A DNA stretch of 13,910 bases from CAYYWP01 sp050176585 (lineage in GTDB: Bacteria; Desulfobacterota; Binatia; HRBIN30; CADEER01), in the NCBI GenBank assembly GCA_050176585.1, contig JBFXHX010000072.1:1-13910 (forward strand). Direction: 5' to 3'. The notes under the pieces are model-generated. The model made no database searches, was not told the DNA's origin, and saw only the letters and a list, made by a program, of their open reading frames with translations. Of the stretch, positions 1-7,394 are shown piece after piece. The position numbers were made by a program, and so were the translations under genes. Position 1 is the stretch's first letter. Each line of letters opens with the position of its first letter.

Positions 1-47
1 TCGACCACCAGGATCGTTCGGCTCATGCGTCGCTCGGCAACGGTCAT
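1..47 (-). CDS. Start of a gene running off the left edge, possibly a response regulator
   Basis: Only the first 15 codons are inside the window. The frame reads MTVAERRMSRTILVV and then an incomplete GA_ codon, which can only be Asp or Glu. The run RTILVV(D/E) is how many two-component receiver domains begin: the first beta strand followed by the acidic pair. Two in-frame ATGs are possible, at 47..45 and 26..24. Neither has a convincing ribosome binding site, although GGCGGG sits right against the first. The gene follows the FAR-acyltransferase gene after 139 bases, so it may be the next gene of the same unit or the start of a new one. With so few residues, any protein beginning with a short hydrophobic strand remains possible. 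Confidence 0.4.
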   Translation of the reverse strand, partial: MTVAERRMSRTILVV

Positions 48-81
48 CCCGCCACGCAGCGACGCACCTTAGCACGTCTCC

Positions 82-104
82 GAGATTCCTCCACCAAGAA
101 TCTC
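82..104. other. Small inverted repeat in the gap downstream of the FAR-acyltransferase gene
   Basis: GAGATTC (82..88) and GAATCTC (98..104) are perfect 7-base inverted arms around a 9-base loop. It lies between the stop of the 907-residue gene and the next start. No T-run follows on either strand, so it is not a standard intrinsic terminator. It could be an operator, an RNA hairpin, or chance. The rest of the 48..186 gap shows no gene. Confidence 0.3.
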
Positions 105-186
105 AATTGCGCGCTGAGTTCGCGCACGCGGCGCGGAGCTTCGGCAGCCGCGCTGTGTTGGAAGTTACACAGCACGTGGTGCGCGG

Positions 187-2910
187 TCAGCCCGGGATCG
201 CCGATGGATCGCCTTGCGCGCGCCGGACGTCCACCGCGTCCGCCGCGGGACGGCGCGGGGGCCACTCGCAGCGCTCGCGATAGGCGGACAGCTGGTCCGC
301 GTTGTGGCCCCACGCCCAAGGCGCGGTTCCGTTGCCGTGCGCGAGAATACCTTGCTCCGCCATCTGCTCGAACGCCCCTTCGAGATCGGGCAGGTGCGCG
401 TCGGCAGCAGTGGCGGCGAGCGCGGCCGGCGCGGGCGGTGGGCTGCGCCGGTCGGCGCGCTCGAGGAGCGCGGCAGCGGTCCGATAATCGCCGCACACTG
501 GCTCCATCAATGCGGTGAGCAGCCAGTGCAGGCGCGGATCGTTCGCCAGCACGGCGCGCGCGCCTTGGGCCGTGCGGTAGCGATTGCGCGCGAGGTGGTG
601 TCGCACCACGGCGTGCGCGCCTAGCTGCGCTTCGATGTCGTCATAGAACCAATGGGCCCAGTCGTAGCGCAGGCAGCGCTCCGTCGCGGCATCGACGTTC
701 TCGGGATGCAACCGGCTGTCGAGCACGCGCCCTCCGCGCTCCATAATGGCGTGCCGCAACCATTCGACGTCGATCCCCGCCGCCGCTCCCCCACTATGCG
801 CGATGAAGGCGCGCAAGTGGAACGTACTCACGACGGTCGCCCTCTGCAGCTCGGCGACGATCGCGTGGCTGACCGCGTGCACGTCCGATTCCTCGTTGAG
901 GCGCACCGGTGAGCCCGCGGCGAGGTGCATGCGGCCGAGCCGGACCTGGCCGCGCCGGAGCTCGCCGAACCAGGCGAGCACGCTGCCGAGGCTCATCCGG
1001 CCCTTGGGTCGCCCGCGCAGCTCCTGCATCAACACGGATTCTTCGGGCAGACGTTCGTAGCCGAAGGCGACGGGCAGGATCGTGAAGGATTTGCCCGTAG
1101 CCTGCAGCGACCGCAGGATGCCGCGCCGCGGGCTCAGGAAGCGGCGCGCGCGGCTGCGCTGCCCCTCGATGAAGAACAGCAGCACGCGCCGCTTCCGCAC
1201 CAGCTCGCGGATGCGAAGGCTGAGGTCCGGATCTTCACGGCCCACCCCGCGCTTGATGTAGAACGCCTGCGCGCGCTTGAGCAGCCAGCCGAGGAGGAAG
1301 ATGCGCCGGAACTCGTCGGCCGCCGCGAGGTACGGGATCTCCACTCCCAGATCGGGTCGCGCAAAGCAGAGGTACGGCAGCAGGATGAAGTCGACATAGC
1401 TGCGGTGCGCCGGCACGATCACCACGCCGTCCCCCGGCGACACCTGGGCGAGCGCGCGCTCGAATGACGGCTCGTCGAACGTGAAGACATCCACGCCGCG
1501 CCGAAACGCCTTGGCGATGATGCAGGCGAATACGCGGTGGACCCAGTTACCCTTCGGCTGACCGAGCGCCCAGCGGAAGTCTCCGACGGCGGGGCGGTGG
1601 CGATGACCGGCGATCGGCAGCTCGGTGTCGTCGACGTCGAGCAGGTGCCGCATCACGCCTTGCGCCACGAGGCGAATGTAGGCGGTCTGGTCGAAGTCGT
1701 GCTCTAGCGCATCGGAGGATCGAAAATCGAACGTGTTGCAGGTGAAGTACGGGAACACCTCGTGCAGCCGCCGCCGGCGATCGGCGAGGCGCACCGCCGC
1801 CCGCTCGAGCCGCTGCTTGCGGGTGAGCCGAAACCAGAGCCGCGCCGTCGCGGTCGGGAGCCGATGGTAGATGGCGTCTTGCAGCTCCAGCAGCGCCCCG
1901 CGCGGGCCGATGTACCGGAGCCGCGCGCGACGTTCCAAGGGATGGGTTTCGAAGAACCGGAGCACCGCGTCGACGCAGAGCTCCACCGTGCACGCGTTGC
2001 GCAGCCCCGCGACTGCGTGCCGAATGACCACCGCCCCGCCGCGCGGCGGTGGGTGGAAGGCGGCGCGGATCACCCGCGCGCTCACTTCGTCACACGGCAC
2101 CAGGTCGAGCGCGGTCTCCGGGCGCGCGATCAGCACGCGGTGATACCCGCCGCCCACCATCCACACGAACGCGGCAAACGCGCCGACGTTGTCGATCCAC
2201 CCCGGGAGCGGCCACCGCCGGCTGGCGGTGATGATCGACGGGCGCACGATACTGAGGGGCACATCGCCGCGGCGCTCGGCGAGCAGGTGCTCGGCGAGCG
2301 CTTTGGTGAGCGTGTAGGTGTTGGGGTGGCCGGTCGCGCGCAGCACTTTGCGCTCGTCCGCCCGTCCGCCCCGGATCCTATCGTAGAGCGCCGCCGCCGG
2401 CTCGGGGAGCGGAGGCAGCACCTCCTCGCAGCGCTGAATGCCGCCGCGGTGCGGGGTGACATACGCGGTCGAGACCGCGACCATGGAGACCAGATGACGG
2501 CAGCGCCGTGCCAGCTCGAGCACCTCGAGCGCACTGGTCGTGTTCGCGGCGAGCGCATCCGCGAGCGGGAGGTCGAACTCCACGCTCGCCGCGCAGTGGA
2601 TGATGTGCGTGACCTCCGACTCGAGGGCCTCACGGTCGGCCTCACTCAGTCCGCCACCGGGTGCGGCGAGATCGCCGCCGACCACTTTCACCCGCGATCG
2701 CCAGTCGTCGGGCAGCGCGGCCAGCGCCGGCGACGTCGCGATCTTGCGCTGAAAGCGCGCGCGCGGCGTGGCCGGGCGGTGCGGTCGGATCAGCACCCAC
2801 ACACGCTCCACCGCGAGCTCGTCATGCCGCCGCAGCAGCTCCTCCAACACCACCTTGCCGAGGAACCCGGTAGCGCCGGTCAGCAGGACGGTTGCACCGG
2901 GCGAAGTCAC
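187..2910 (-). CDS. Fused fatty acyl-CoA reductase / DHAP (glycerol-3-phosphate) acyltransferase
   Basis: This 907-residue protein has two enzyme halves. Residues 1-430 form an extended short-chain reductase of the FAR/thioester-reductase type. The NAD(P)H loop is TGATGFLG (11-18), the serine is in VST (about 147), and the catalytic pair is Tyr199/Lys203 in YTLTK. A FAR_C-like segment with FPYFTCNTFDF follows (386-396). Residues about 470-690 are a PlsB/GNPAT-type acyltransferase, with HRSYVD (His502, Asp507), AFYIKRG (549-555), FIEGQRSR (580-587) and ILPVAFGYER (611-620). Residues 691-907 have no motif I recognise. The expected products are a fatty alcohol and acyl-DHAP, exactly the two inputs of AGPS. 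The GTG start overlaps the AGPS stop (GTGA), indicating translational coupling. All catalytic motifs look intact. The acceptor could be glycerol-3-phosphate instead of DHAP; the AGPS neighbour favours DHAP. Confidence 0.9.
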   Translation of the reverse strand: MTSPGATVLLTGATGFLGKVVLEELLRRHDELAVERVWVLIRPHRPATPRARFQRKIATSPALAALPDDWRSRVKVVGGDLAAPGGGLSEADREALESEVTHIIHCAASVEFDLPLADALAANTTSALEVLELARRCRHLVSMVAVSTAYVTPHRGGIQRCEEVLPPLPEPAAALYDRIRGGRADERKVLRATGHPNTYTLTKALAEHLLAERRGDVPLSIVRPSIITASRRWPLPGWIDNVGAFAAFVWMVGGGYHRVLIARPETALDLVPCDEVSARVIRAAFHPPPRGGAVVIRHAVAGLRNACTVELCVDAVLRFFETHPLERRARLRYIGPRGALLELQDAIYHRLPTATARLWFRLTRKQRLERAAVRLADRRRRLHEVFPYFTCNTFDFRSSDALEHDFDQTAYIRLVAQGVMRHLLDVDDTELPIAGHRHRPAVGDFRWALGQPKGNWVHRVFACIIAKAFRRGVDVFTFDEPSFERALAQVSPGDGVVIVPAHRSYVDFILLPYLCFARPDLGVEIPYLAAADEFRRIFLLGWLLKRAQAFYIKRGVGREDPDLSLRIRELVRKRRVLLFFIEGQRSRARRFLSPRRGILRSLQATGKSFTILPVAFGYERLPEESVLMQELRGRPKGRMSLGSVLAWFGELRRGQVRLGRMHLAAGSPVRLNEESDVHAVSHAIVAELQRATVVSTFHLRAFIAHSGGAAAGIDVEWLRHAIMERGGRVLDSRLHPENVDAATERCLRYDWAHWFYDDIEAQLGAHAVVRHHLARNRYRTAQGARAVLANDPRLHWLLTALMEPVCGDYRTAAALLERADRRSPPPAPAALAATAADAHLPDLEGAFEQMAEQGILAHGNGTAPWAWGHNADQLSAYRERCEWPPRRPAADAVDVRRAQGDPSAIPG

Positions 2911-4733
2911 GCGGGCAGATGGTCGGCTCGGACGAGGTTCCCACTACCGAGCACGTTTTGTGGGTCCACGGCGGCTTTCAGGCGGCGCTGCACCTCGAGG
3001 AGCGCGGGCGAGGCCACGCGCGGGAGGAAGCGCTGCCGGAGCTTGCCGACGCCGTGATGGTGCGACAGTGAGCCGCCCTGCAGCAAAATTTCGTCGCGCG
3101 CGGCCGATTCGAGCGCGCCGTACGCTTCCGCCGGGTCGGCGACACCTTTGTAATAGGTGGCGAGGTAGAAATAGACCGCCACGCCAGTGGGGTAGACCTG
3201 CGTTACCCGGGCGGTGATGAACGGCCGGCCCGGCATCCCACGCGCGGCGTGCTCCCGGCGGACCCGCAACTTCACGCCGTCGATCAGCGCCTCGATGCGG
3301 TCCCACCTGACGCTGGTCTCGAAGGATTCGGCGAGGATCCAGTGATCCATGACGAAATCGCGAATGTACGCGATGCCGAAGGTGAGCTCGTAGCCGCGGC
3401 GGCCGTTCTCGGACCCCGCCGCGATGCCGCCGTGCCGCTTGGCCAGCTGTTTGACGGCGCGCATCTGTTCGGCGACTTCGCGGCGCGTGCCCTCGAACAC
3501 GATGGTGCAGGCGCACATGCGCAGCGGATCGAAGCCGAGCACGCGCGTCACGAGCCACTTCTGGAAGAGCCCGCGCAGCTTTCTGAGGCCGCGAGCGCGC
3601 GGCTTGAGCGCCAGCGCAAAACGGAATTGCTCGTTGTCCACCAGGCGCACGCTCGCCGGCACCGCCCCGCCTTGCTGGAGCTCGCGCATGAACTCGACGC
3701 CGGCGCTGAACTCGCGGAACGCGATGGAGGCGTAGCGCTGCACCTCCGGCAGCGGGAAGATGCGGACGACGGCGCTGGTGACGATGCCGAGCGTGCCCTC
3801 CGAGCCGAAGAGCCAGCGGCGCGGGTCGGGGCCGGCGGACTCGCGCGGGGCGAGCGGACCGCGCTCGACGCGACCGATCGGCGTCACCGCGGTCACCCCG
3901 AGGACCAAGTCCTCGATATTGCCGTACCGGTTCTTCTTCATGCCGCTCGCGTGCGTCGCGATCCAGCCGCCCAGCGTGGAGAACTCGATCGAGTCGGGCT
4001 CGTGGCCCATGGTGAAGCCGTATTCCGCTAGCTGCGCCGCGAGATGGCGCCCGACCGCACCGGCTTCTATGGACGCCATGCGGTTCACCGGGTCGATCCA
4101 GCGAATGCGGCGCATGCGCCGCATGTCGACCGCCACAGCCATGCGCCCGTCGCCCGCCGGCGGGGTGAGCGCGTTGGTGACGTTGGTGCCACCGCCGACC
4201 GGCACCAGAAACACGTCATGGCGGCACGCCAAGGCGACGAGGCCTTCGACGTCCGCTTCCGTTTCCGGCCACACGACCAGATCGGGCGCCCGTTCGACAT
4301 GACCGTATTTGAGCGCCCAGATGTCCTCGACCGTATGGCCGTGCCCGCGCCGCAGCCGCACCATCGGGTCGTCGCTCCATTGGTCGGGGCGCAGCAGCCG
4401 AGCGAGGTCTGCCTCCAAGCCGGCGTCGCGCCGTGCCGGCGGAACCGCCGGCGGCCAGTTGGGCGTACGCTTGTCGGTGGGATCGAGGTCGACGCCAATC
4501 TCGGCGCGCATCCACGGCAACAGATCCTCGAGCGGGGCGCCGCACAGGGTGTACCGGCTCCCCGTCAGCTCCACGGTACCGGTAGGCGTGACTTCGAACC
4601 GCGTGTCGGCAAAACCCCAAAGGTGTGGATGCTCGACGTCCGCGGGGTCGGGCTCGAAGGAGGGCACCATGATGCGCGCTGGCGGGGCCAGGGCGGCGTC
4701 GGGAGGAGCCCACGTCGAGCAGTCTTGAGCCAT
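2907..4733 (-). CDS. agpS: Alkylglycerone-phosphate synthase (alkyl-DHAP synthase), FAD-dependent
   Basis: AGPS swaps the acyl chain of acyl-DHAP for a fatty alcohol, making alkyl-DHAP, the committed ether-bond step of ether lipid synthesis. Counting from the ATG at 4733 (608 residues), the FAD diphosphate loop is GGGTNVTNAL (180-189). The family block GHEPDSIEFSTLGGW is at 243-257, GSEGTLG at 310-316, and the His triplet of SLSHHHGVGK at 558-560. The whole C-terminal half can be aligned by eye with the human protein, for instance YIRD, ESFETS.WDR and VTQ.Y. A glycolate-oxidase subunit would not carry these blocks. No signal or membrane segment is seen, so it is cytosolic or peripheral. An in-frame GTG at 4769 would add 12 residues. 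I prefer the ATG because a promoter-like -35/-10 pair overlaps that extension. The gene overlaps the next one by four bases. Confidence 0.95.
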   Translation of the reverse strand: MAQDCSTWAPPDAALAPPARIMVPSFEPDPADVEHPHLWGFADTRFEVTPTGTVELTGSRYTLCGAPLEDLLPWMRAEIGVDLDPTDKRTPNWPPAVPPARRDAGLEADLARLLRPDQWSDDPMVRLRRGHGHTVEDIWALKYGHVERAPDLVVWPETEADVEGLVALACRHDVFLVPVGGGTNVTNALTPPAGDGRMAVAVDMRRMRRIRWIDPVNRMASIEAGAVGRHLAAQLAEYGFTMGHEPDSIEFSTLGGWIATHASGMKKNRYGNIEDLVLGVTAVTPIGRVERGPLAPRESAGPDPRRWLFGSEGTLGIVTSAVVRIFPLPEVQRYASIAFREFSAGVEFMRELQQGGAVPASVRLVDNEQFRFALALKPRARGLRKLRGLFQKWLVTRVLGFDPLRMCACTIVFEGTRREVAEQMRAVKQLAKRHGGIAAGSENGRRGYELTFGIAYIRDFVMDHWILAESFETSVRWDRIEALIDGVKLRVRREHAARGMPGRPFITARVTQVYPTGVAVYFYLATYYKGVADPAEAYGALESAARDEILLQGGSLSHHHGVGKLRQRFLPRVASPALLEVQRRLKAAVDPQNVLGSGNLVRADHLPA

Positions 4734-4757
4734 TGGCGCCGATGGGAAGGCGCCAAT
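4732..4757. promoter_or_regulatory. Perfect 9-bp inverted repeat at the AGPS start (possible operator or hairpin)
   Basis: ATTGGCGCC (4732..4740) and GGCGCCAAT (4749..4757) are exact inverted arms around an 8-base spacer. The distal arm contains two bases of the preferred ATG (4733..4731). The proximal arm touches the candidate -10 box. As DNA it could be a repressor site; as RNA it would bury the start codon. If translation instead starts at GTG 4769, the repeat lies inside the coding sequence and may be coincidental. Confidence 0.45.
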
Positions 4758-4785
4758 CGTTTCACCCACGATGCCGCGGTGTCAA
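4756..4785 (-). promoter_or_regulatory. Candidate sigma-70 promoter for the ether-lipid genes
   Basis: Reading the minus strand, TTGACA (4785..4780) is a perfect -35 box. It is followed after 18 bases by AACGAT (4761..4756), a 3-of-6 match to the -10 consensus. The predicted transcript would begin near 4749, about 16 bases before ATG 4733 and inside the inverted repeat. It lies just after the PilX-like stop, where a new transcription unit is plausible. The -10 box is weak. Confidence 0.35.
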
Positions 4786-4798
4786 TGAAGGGCGCCCG

Positions 4799-5917
4799 TC
4801 AGCCCTGCGCGTCGGGGAGCTCCCGCCAGCCGGTGACGCGCGCGCGCGCCGGCAGGAGGCCGGGGTGCGCAGCCCCCACCCGCTCGACCACTTCGGCGTC
4901 GTAGCCGATCCGCCCCCGTCCGCGCAGCACCAGCGCGCCGCCGCCGGCCCCCTGCACGACGGCGCCCGCGATAGCCACCTCGGCATCAGGTGCGACCCGG
5001 AGGTCGCCGGCGACGAGGATCACGCCGTGGAACTCGCACGATCCGGTGATCTCGAGCGCACCATCGATCAACAGGATGCCGCTGCCCGAGGCGTTGAGCA
5101 GGTGGAGGGAGCCGTTGCGCACGAAGAGCCCGTCGCCCACTGCGCCGTCGACCTCGGCGCGCAGGGATTGCGCTTCGCCGCGCCGCCGCGCCTGCTCCAG
5201 CAGCGCGCCGACATCGGGGATCCCGGCCGGGATAAGGCTCGGCCGCCCACCCGGTCCAGTCAACCGCGCGCCTTCCTCGGCGGTCAGGCGATCGCGCAGT
5301 TGCGCGGCGACCGCTTCACTCCGCACGGCCATCGCGGGCACCTCGGCGGCGGGTGAGCCCTCGATGCGCCAGTCGCGCGCGAGCAGCAGATCGACCGCCG
5401 GAGCGGCGGAGGCGAGCGCGCCGGGAAGGTGCGAAAACGGAGAGCGCTCCACGGCCGCCACGACGGCGCGCATCGCCCCTAACCGACCAAACCCGCGCGC
5501 GACGATCTCGGCGCGGTCGGAGGTCAGTCCGGCGACGCGGACCTCGTAGCGATAGGGTGCGGCGGGGAAGAACTCCGGTGGGGCGGAACGAAACGGATAC
5601 TGGCCATCATCGGCGTTGCCGGGCCGCTGATCAGGACCGGACAGCAGCCGCTCGAAGCGCGGTTCGGTGGCCAGGTCGGCGAGCGCGTGCGCGAGACCGG
5701 ATTCCGCTACCGCCAGGCTCTCGGCGGCCGCGCGCGTGTGGTGCTGGAGGAGAAAGTCCAGGCGCGCCTGCATGACCGCGAACGCGCCGAGCGGCAGCAG
5801 CATCGCGGTCGCGATCAGGGCGGCGAGCAGCGCGTGACCGCTCTCGGCGGCACGGCTTCGCCGCGCGACTCCGCCCCGCTGCGCGGCGGCCGCCGCGTGC
5901 AGCCTGACGCTATGCAT
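4799..5917 (-). CDS. pilX: PilX/GspK-like minor pilin with a long C-terminal repeat-like domain
   Basis: This 372-residue protein begins with a basic, Ala/Arg-rich leader. One hydrophobic helix follows (about 29-50, after ESGHALLA), then a helix with TRAAAESLAVAESGLAHAL (61-79), the usual PilX amino-terminal pattern. If cleavage is after Gly27, position +5 is Ala rather than the Glu of ordinary pilins, as in GspK-type tip subunits. Residues about 265-345 contain short repeated hydrophobic/glycine strands (GILLIDGALEI, GVILVAGDLRV, GAVVQGAGGGALVLRGRG) that look like a beta-helix or bactofilin-like fold. It is much longer than classical PilX (about 200 residues). Its ATG overlaps the PilW stop by eight bases (ATGCATAG), making it the last gene of the minor pilin operon. 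It probably caps or initiates the pilus. Confidence 0.75.
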   Translation of the reverse strand: MHSVRLHAAAAAQRGGVARRSRAAESGHALLAALIATAMLLPLGAFAVMQARLDFLLQHHTRAAAESLAVAESGLAHALADLATEPRFERLLSGPDQRPGNADDGQYPFRSAPPEFFPAAPYRYEVRVAGLTSDRAEIVARGFGRLGAMRAVVAAVERSPFSHLPGALASAAPAVDLLLARDWRIEGSPAAEVPAMAVRSEAVAAQLRDRLTAEEGARLTGPGGRPSLIPAGIPDVGALLEQARRRGEAQSLRAEVDGAVGDGLFVRNGSLHLLNASGSGILLIDGALEITGSCEFHGVILVAGDLRVAPDAEVAIAGAVVQGAGGGALVLRGRGRIGYDAEVVERVGAAHPGLLPARARVTGWRELPDAQG

Positions 5918-6509
5918 TGCGCAGCACCACGCTCACTTGGTGCACGCGTCGAATCGGCTGCCCGAAGGCGGGGTCTGGATGCGGAATGTCGACCGATACC
6001 TGGACGCTCACCCGATGGATGCGGCGCAACTGTGCGGCGTCCAGCGCCCCACTCGTCGCCAATCGACTGCCGTCGCGCGCGAAGTAGACGAGCCGCAGAC
6101 CGTCCGCGGACAGGTCGTTCAAAAGCGGCTGTGGCGGTGCCGCCCCCTGGCGGCGCAGCAGCGCGCGGCGGTCCGCCGCATATGCATAGGCGACCGCCTC
6201 GCCCGCATCGTCGCTGTCGCCGTCGCCGTTGAGGTCGCGAACGACGGCGACGGCATCAGCCGACGCCTCTCGCACACCATTGCCGAGCGCACCGGACGCG
6301 CTGAAGCCGGCGTCGCGCAGATCGGTGGCGATCAGCTGTGCTCCCAGCCGCGCCGCTTCCTGCGCCTCGGCGGCGGCCGCGAGCACCGCCACGCCCCGGA
6401 GCATGGTCCGGGCGAACTGTTGAATGCCGACCGCGAACAGGCCGAATACGAGGAGGCTCGCCAGGATCTCGACCAGGCTCGCCCCGCGCTGTCCTCGGCC
6501 GCTCGTCAT
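5910..6509 (-). CDS. pilW: PilW-like minor pilin
   Basis: This is a 199-residue type IV pilin-like protein. The short leader MTSGRGQRG is followed by ASLVEILASLLVFGLF. Prepilin peptidase would cut after Gly9, leaving the conserved Glu at +5 (Glu14). The rest of the N-terminal helix runs to about residue 60. The globular part has DLNGDGDSDD (92-101), a DxNxDxD calcium-loop pattern common in PilW proteins, leading into the typical VAYAYAADRRALLRR stretch. I chose the ATG at 6509 because it gives the normal short leader and overlaps the PilV stop as ATGA; an in-frame extension to 6611 only adds low-complexity Gly/Arg/Ala. In the family, PilW joins PilV, PilX and FimT/FimU in a tip complex that primes pilus assembly. 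Confidence 0.8.
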   Translation of the reverse strand: MTSGRGQRGASLVEILASLLVFGLFAVGIQQFARTMLRGVAVLAAAAEAQEAARLGAQLIATDLRDAGFSASGALGNGVREASADAVAVVRDLNGDGDSDDAGEAVAYAYAADRRALLRRQGAAPPQPLLNDLSADGLRLVYFARDGSRLATSGALDAAQLRRIHRVSVQVSVDIPHPDPAFGQPIRRVHQVSVVLRNA

Positions 6510-6853
6510 GGCACCACGGGGAGCAGCGCCGTGAGTGCGAGGCGCTGCGCACCGCGGTCCTGCCACTCCACCGCTACCTCCACCCGCTCCAACTGCGCCG
6601 CGTCCTCCCACGGGTCACTGCGCCAGCTGCACGTGAACCCGCCACGCGCAGGGCCCTCTGCGCTGCGATCGCCCGCGCGCAGCCGTTCCAGCCGCTCTTC
6701 CGCGAGCGCGAGCGCCTCCACCCAACGCGCGCTGCTCGCGCGCACGCGCTGTGCAACGACCAGCGTCTCCGCCAGCGCCGCCGCGCCGATGGCGAACAGC
6801 AGGACGGCCACGACCACCTCGATCAACGTGAAGCCGCGCGCCCGTGCACCCAT
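6506..6853 (-). CDS. pilV: PilV/GspI-like minor pilin
   Basis: This is a 115-residue prepilin. MGARARG is the leader, cleavage is expected between Gly7 and Phe8, and FTLIE places Glu12 at +5. A hydrophobic helix follows to about residue 33. It continues as QRVRASSARWVEALALAEERLERLRAG, the signature helix of PilV/GspI proteins, in which the AL..AE.RLE segment is typical. The C-terminal part is a short beta domain with a single Cys (Cys75). The ATG shares one base with the FimT stop (TGATG), and its stop overlaps the PilW start (ATGA). It is an inner-membrane minor subunit, probably of the priming tip. Confidence 0.8.
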   Translation of the reverse strand: MGARARGFTLIEVVVAVLLFAIGAAALAETLVVAQRVRASSARWVEALALAEERLERLRAGDRSAEGPARGGFTCSWRSDPWEDAAQLERVEVAVEWQDRGAQRLALTALLPVVP

Positions 6854-7296
6854 CAGCGCACGCGGAGTCGGCCGGCGATGTCGACCACGACGCGGCGCTC
6901 ATGGCCCGCGCGATTGCGCAGAGTGATGGTACCGAAGCTCGCGGCATAGCCGCGCGGCCGAAAGGCGACGCCACCGCCGCCGGCGGTGCACTCGACGACC
7001 TGGACGCCGTCGGGCAGCTGCGTCGGCGGGCCGGCCGCGGCATACCCGGACCCGCTTCGGCGCTCCTGCTGATACGCGGTGCCGGGTACCGCGAACCGCA
7101 GGCGGTGTGTGATGCCGGCGCCAATGGCGCGGGCGCGCACGAGCTTCAGATCCATCACCACCTGTCGCGCGGCGGCGCTGAGTTGCCAGCTCTGGAGCAG
7201 CACGCGCGCCCGCGGCACCGCGACTCCGCTCAGCGCGGCGAGAAGTGTGAGCGCGACGAGAAGCTCGAGAAGCGTGAAACCGCCGTTGCGCGACAT
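6853..7296 (-). CDS. fimT: FimT/GspH-like minor pilin
   Basis: This is a 147-residue prepilin. MSRNGG precedes FTLLELLVALTLLAALSGVAVPRAR, so cleavage after Gly6 leaves Glu11 at +5. The segment SAARQVVMDLKLVRARAI (40-58) is the usual FimT/GspH helix with R..A, where long surface alpha1 leads into the GspH beta domain. The C-terminus has a GTITLRNRAGHERRVVVDIAGRLRV ending, the common GspH beta hairpin. The start at 7296 was chosen for its standard short leader; an upstream ATG at 7374 would add 26 unrelated basic residues. No clear ribosome binding site is seen. It is the first gene of the minor pilin operon and may bind DNA, as some FimT proteins do; the sequence does not settle this. Confidence 0.8.
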   Translation of the reverse strand: MSRNGGFTLLELLVALTLLAALSGVAVPRARVLLQSWQLSAAARQVVMDLKLVRARAIGAGITHRLRFAVPGTAYQQERRSGSGYAAAGPPTQLPDGVQVVECTAGGGGVAFRPRGYAASFGTITLRNRAGHERRVVVDIAGRLRVR

Positions 7297-7305
7297 GAGC
7301 GCCGC

Positions 7306-7332
7306 ATTAGGGCGCCGTTGTCTACGCGTCAA
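7306..7332 (-). promoter_or_regulatory. Candidate promoter for the minor pilin operon
   Basis: On the minus strand TTGACG (7332..7327, five of six consensus bases) is followed after a short 15-base spacer by CCTAAT (7311..7306, four of six). The start codon at 7296 would then lie only a few bases after the transcript start, implying a nearly leaderless message. That would agree with the lack of a ribosome binding site. The short spacer lowers confidence. Confidence 0.3.
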
Positions 7333-7394
7333 TGAGTACTTTGCGGCGCCGCCGCGCCTGGATGCGGTGTGCATGCGCGCGGCGCGTCGAGCGA

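Noticed and set aside
61..110. TTGGTG and TGCTAA spaced by 17 bases as a promoter for the left-edge gene
   Set aside because: The boxes are poor matches and no further support is visible.
44..496. 150-codon minus-strand frame at the left end
   Set aside because: It is a shadow of the 3' end of the 907-residue gene, and its extension into the gap is low-complexity Arg/Ala.
1762..3057. Long plus-strand open frame (431 codons) opposite the FAR-acyltransferase
   Set aside because: It is a codon-structure shadow in GC-rich DNA; the translation is low-complexity Arg/His/Ala and the minus strand encodes a clear enzyme.
7297..7374. In-frame extension of the FimT-like pilin
   Set aside because: It would make a 32-residue leader, far longer than usual, and it overlaps the candidate promoter.
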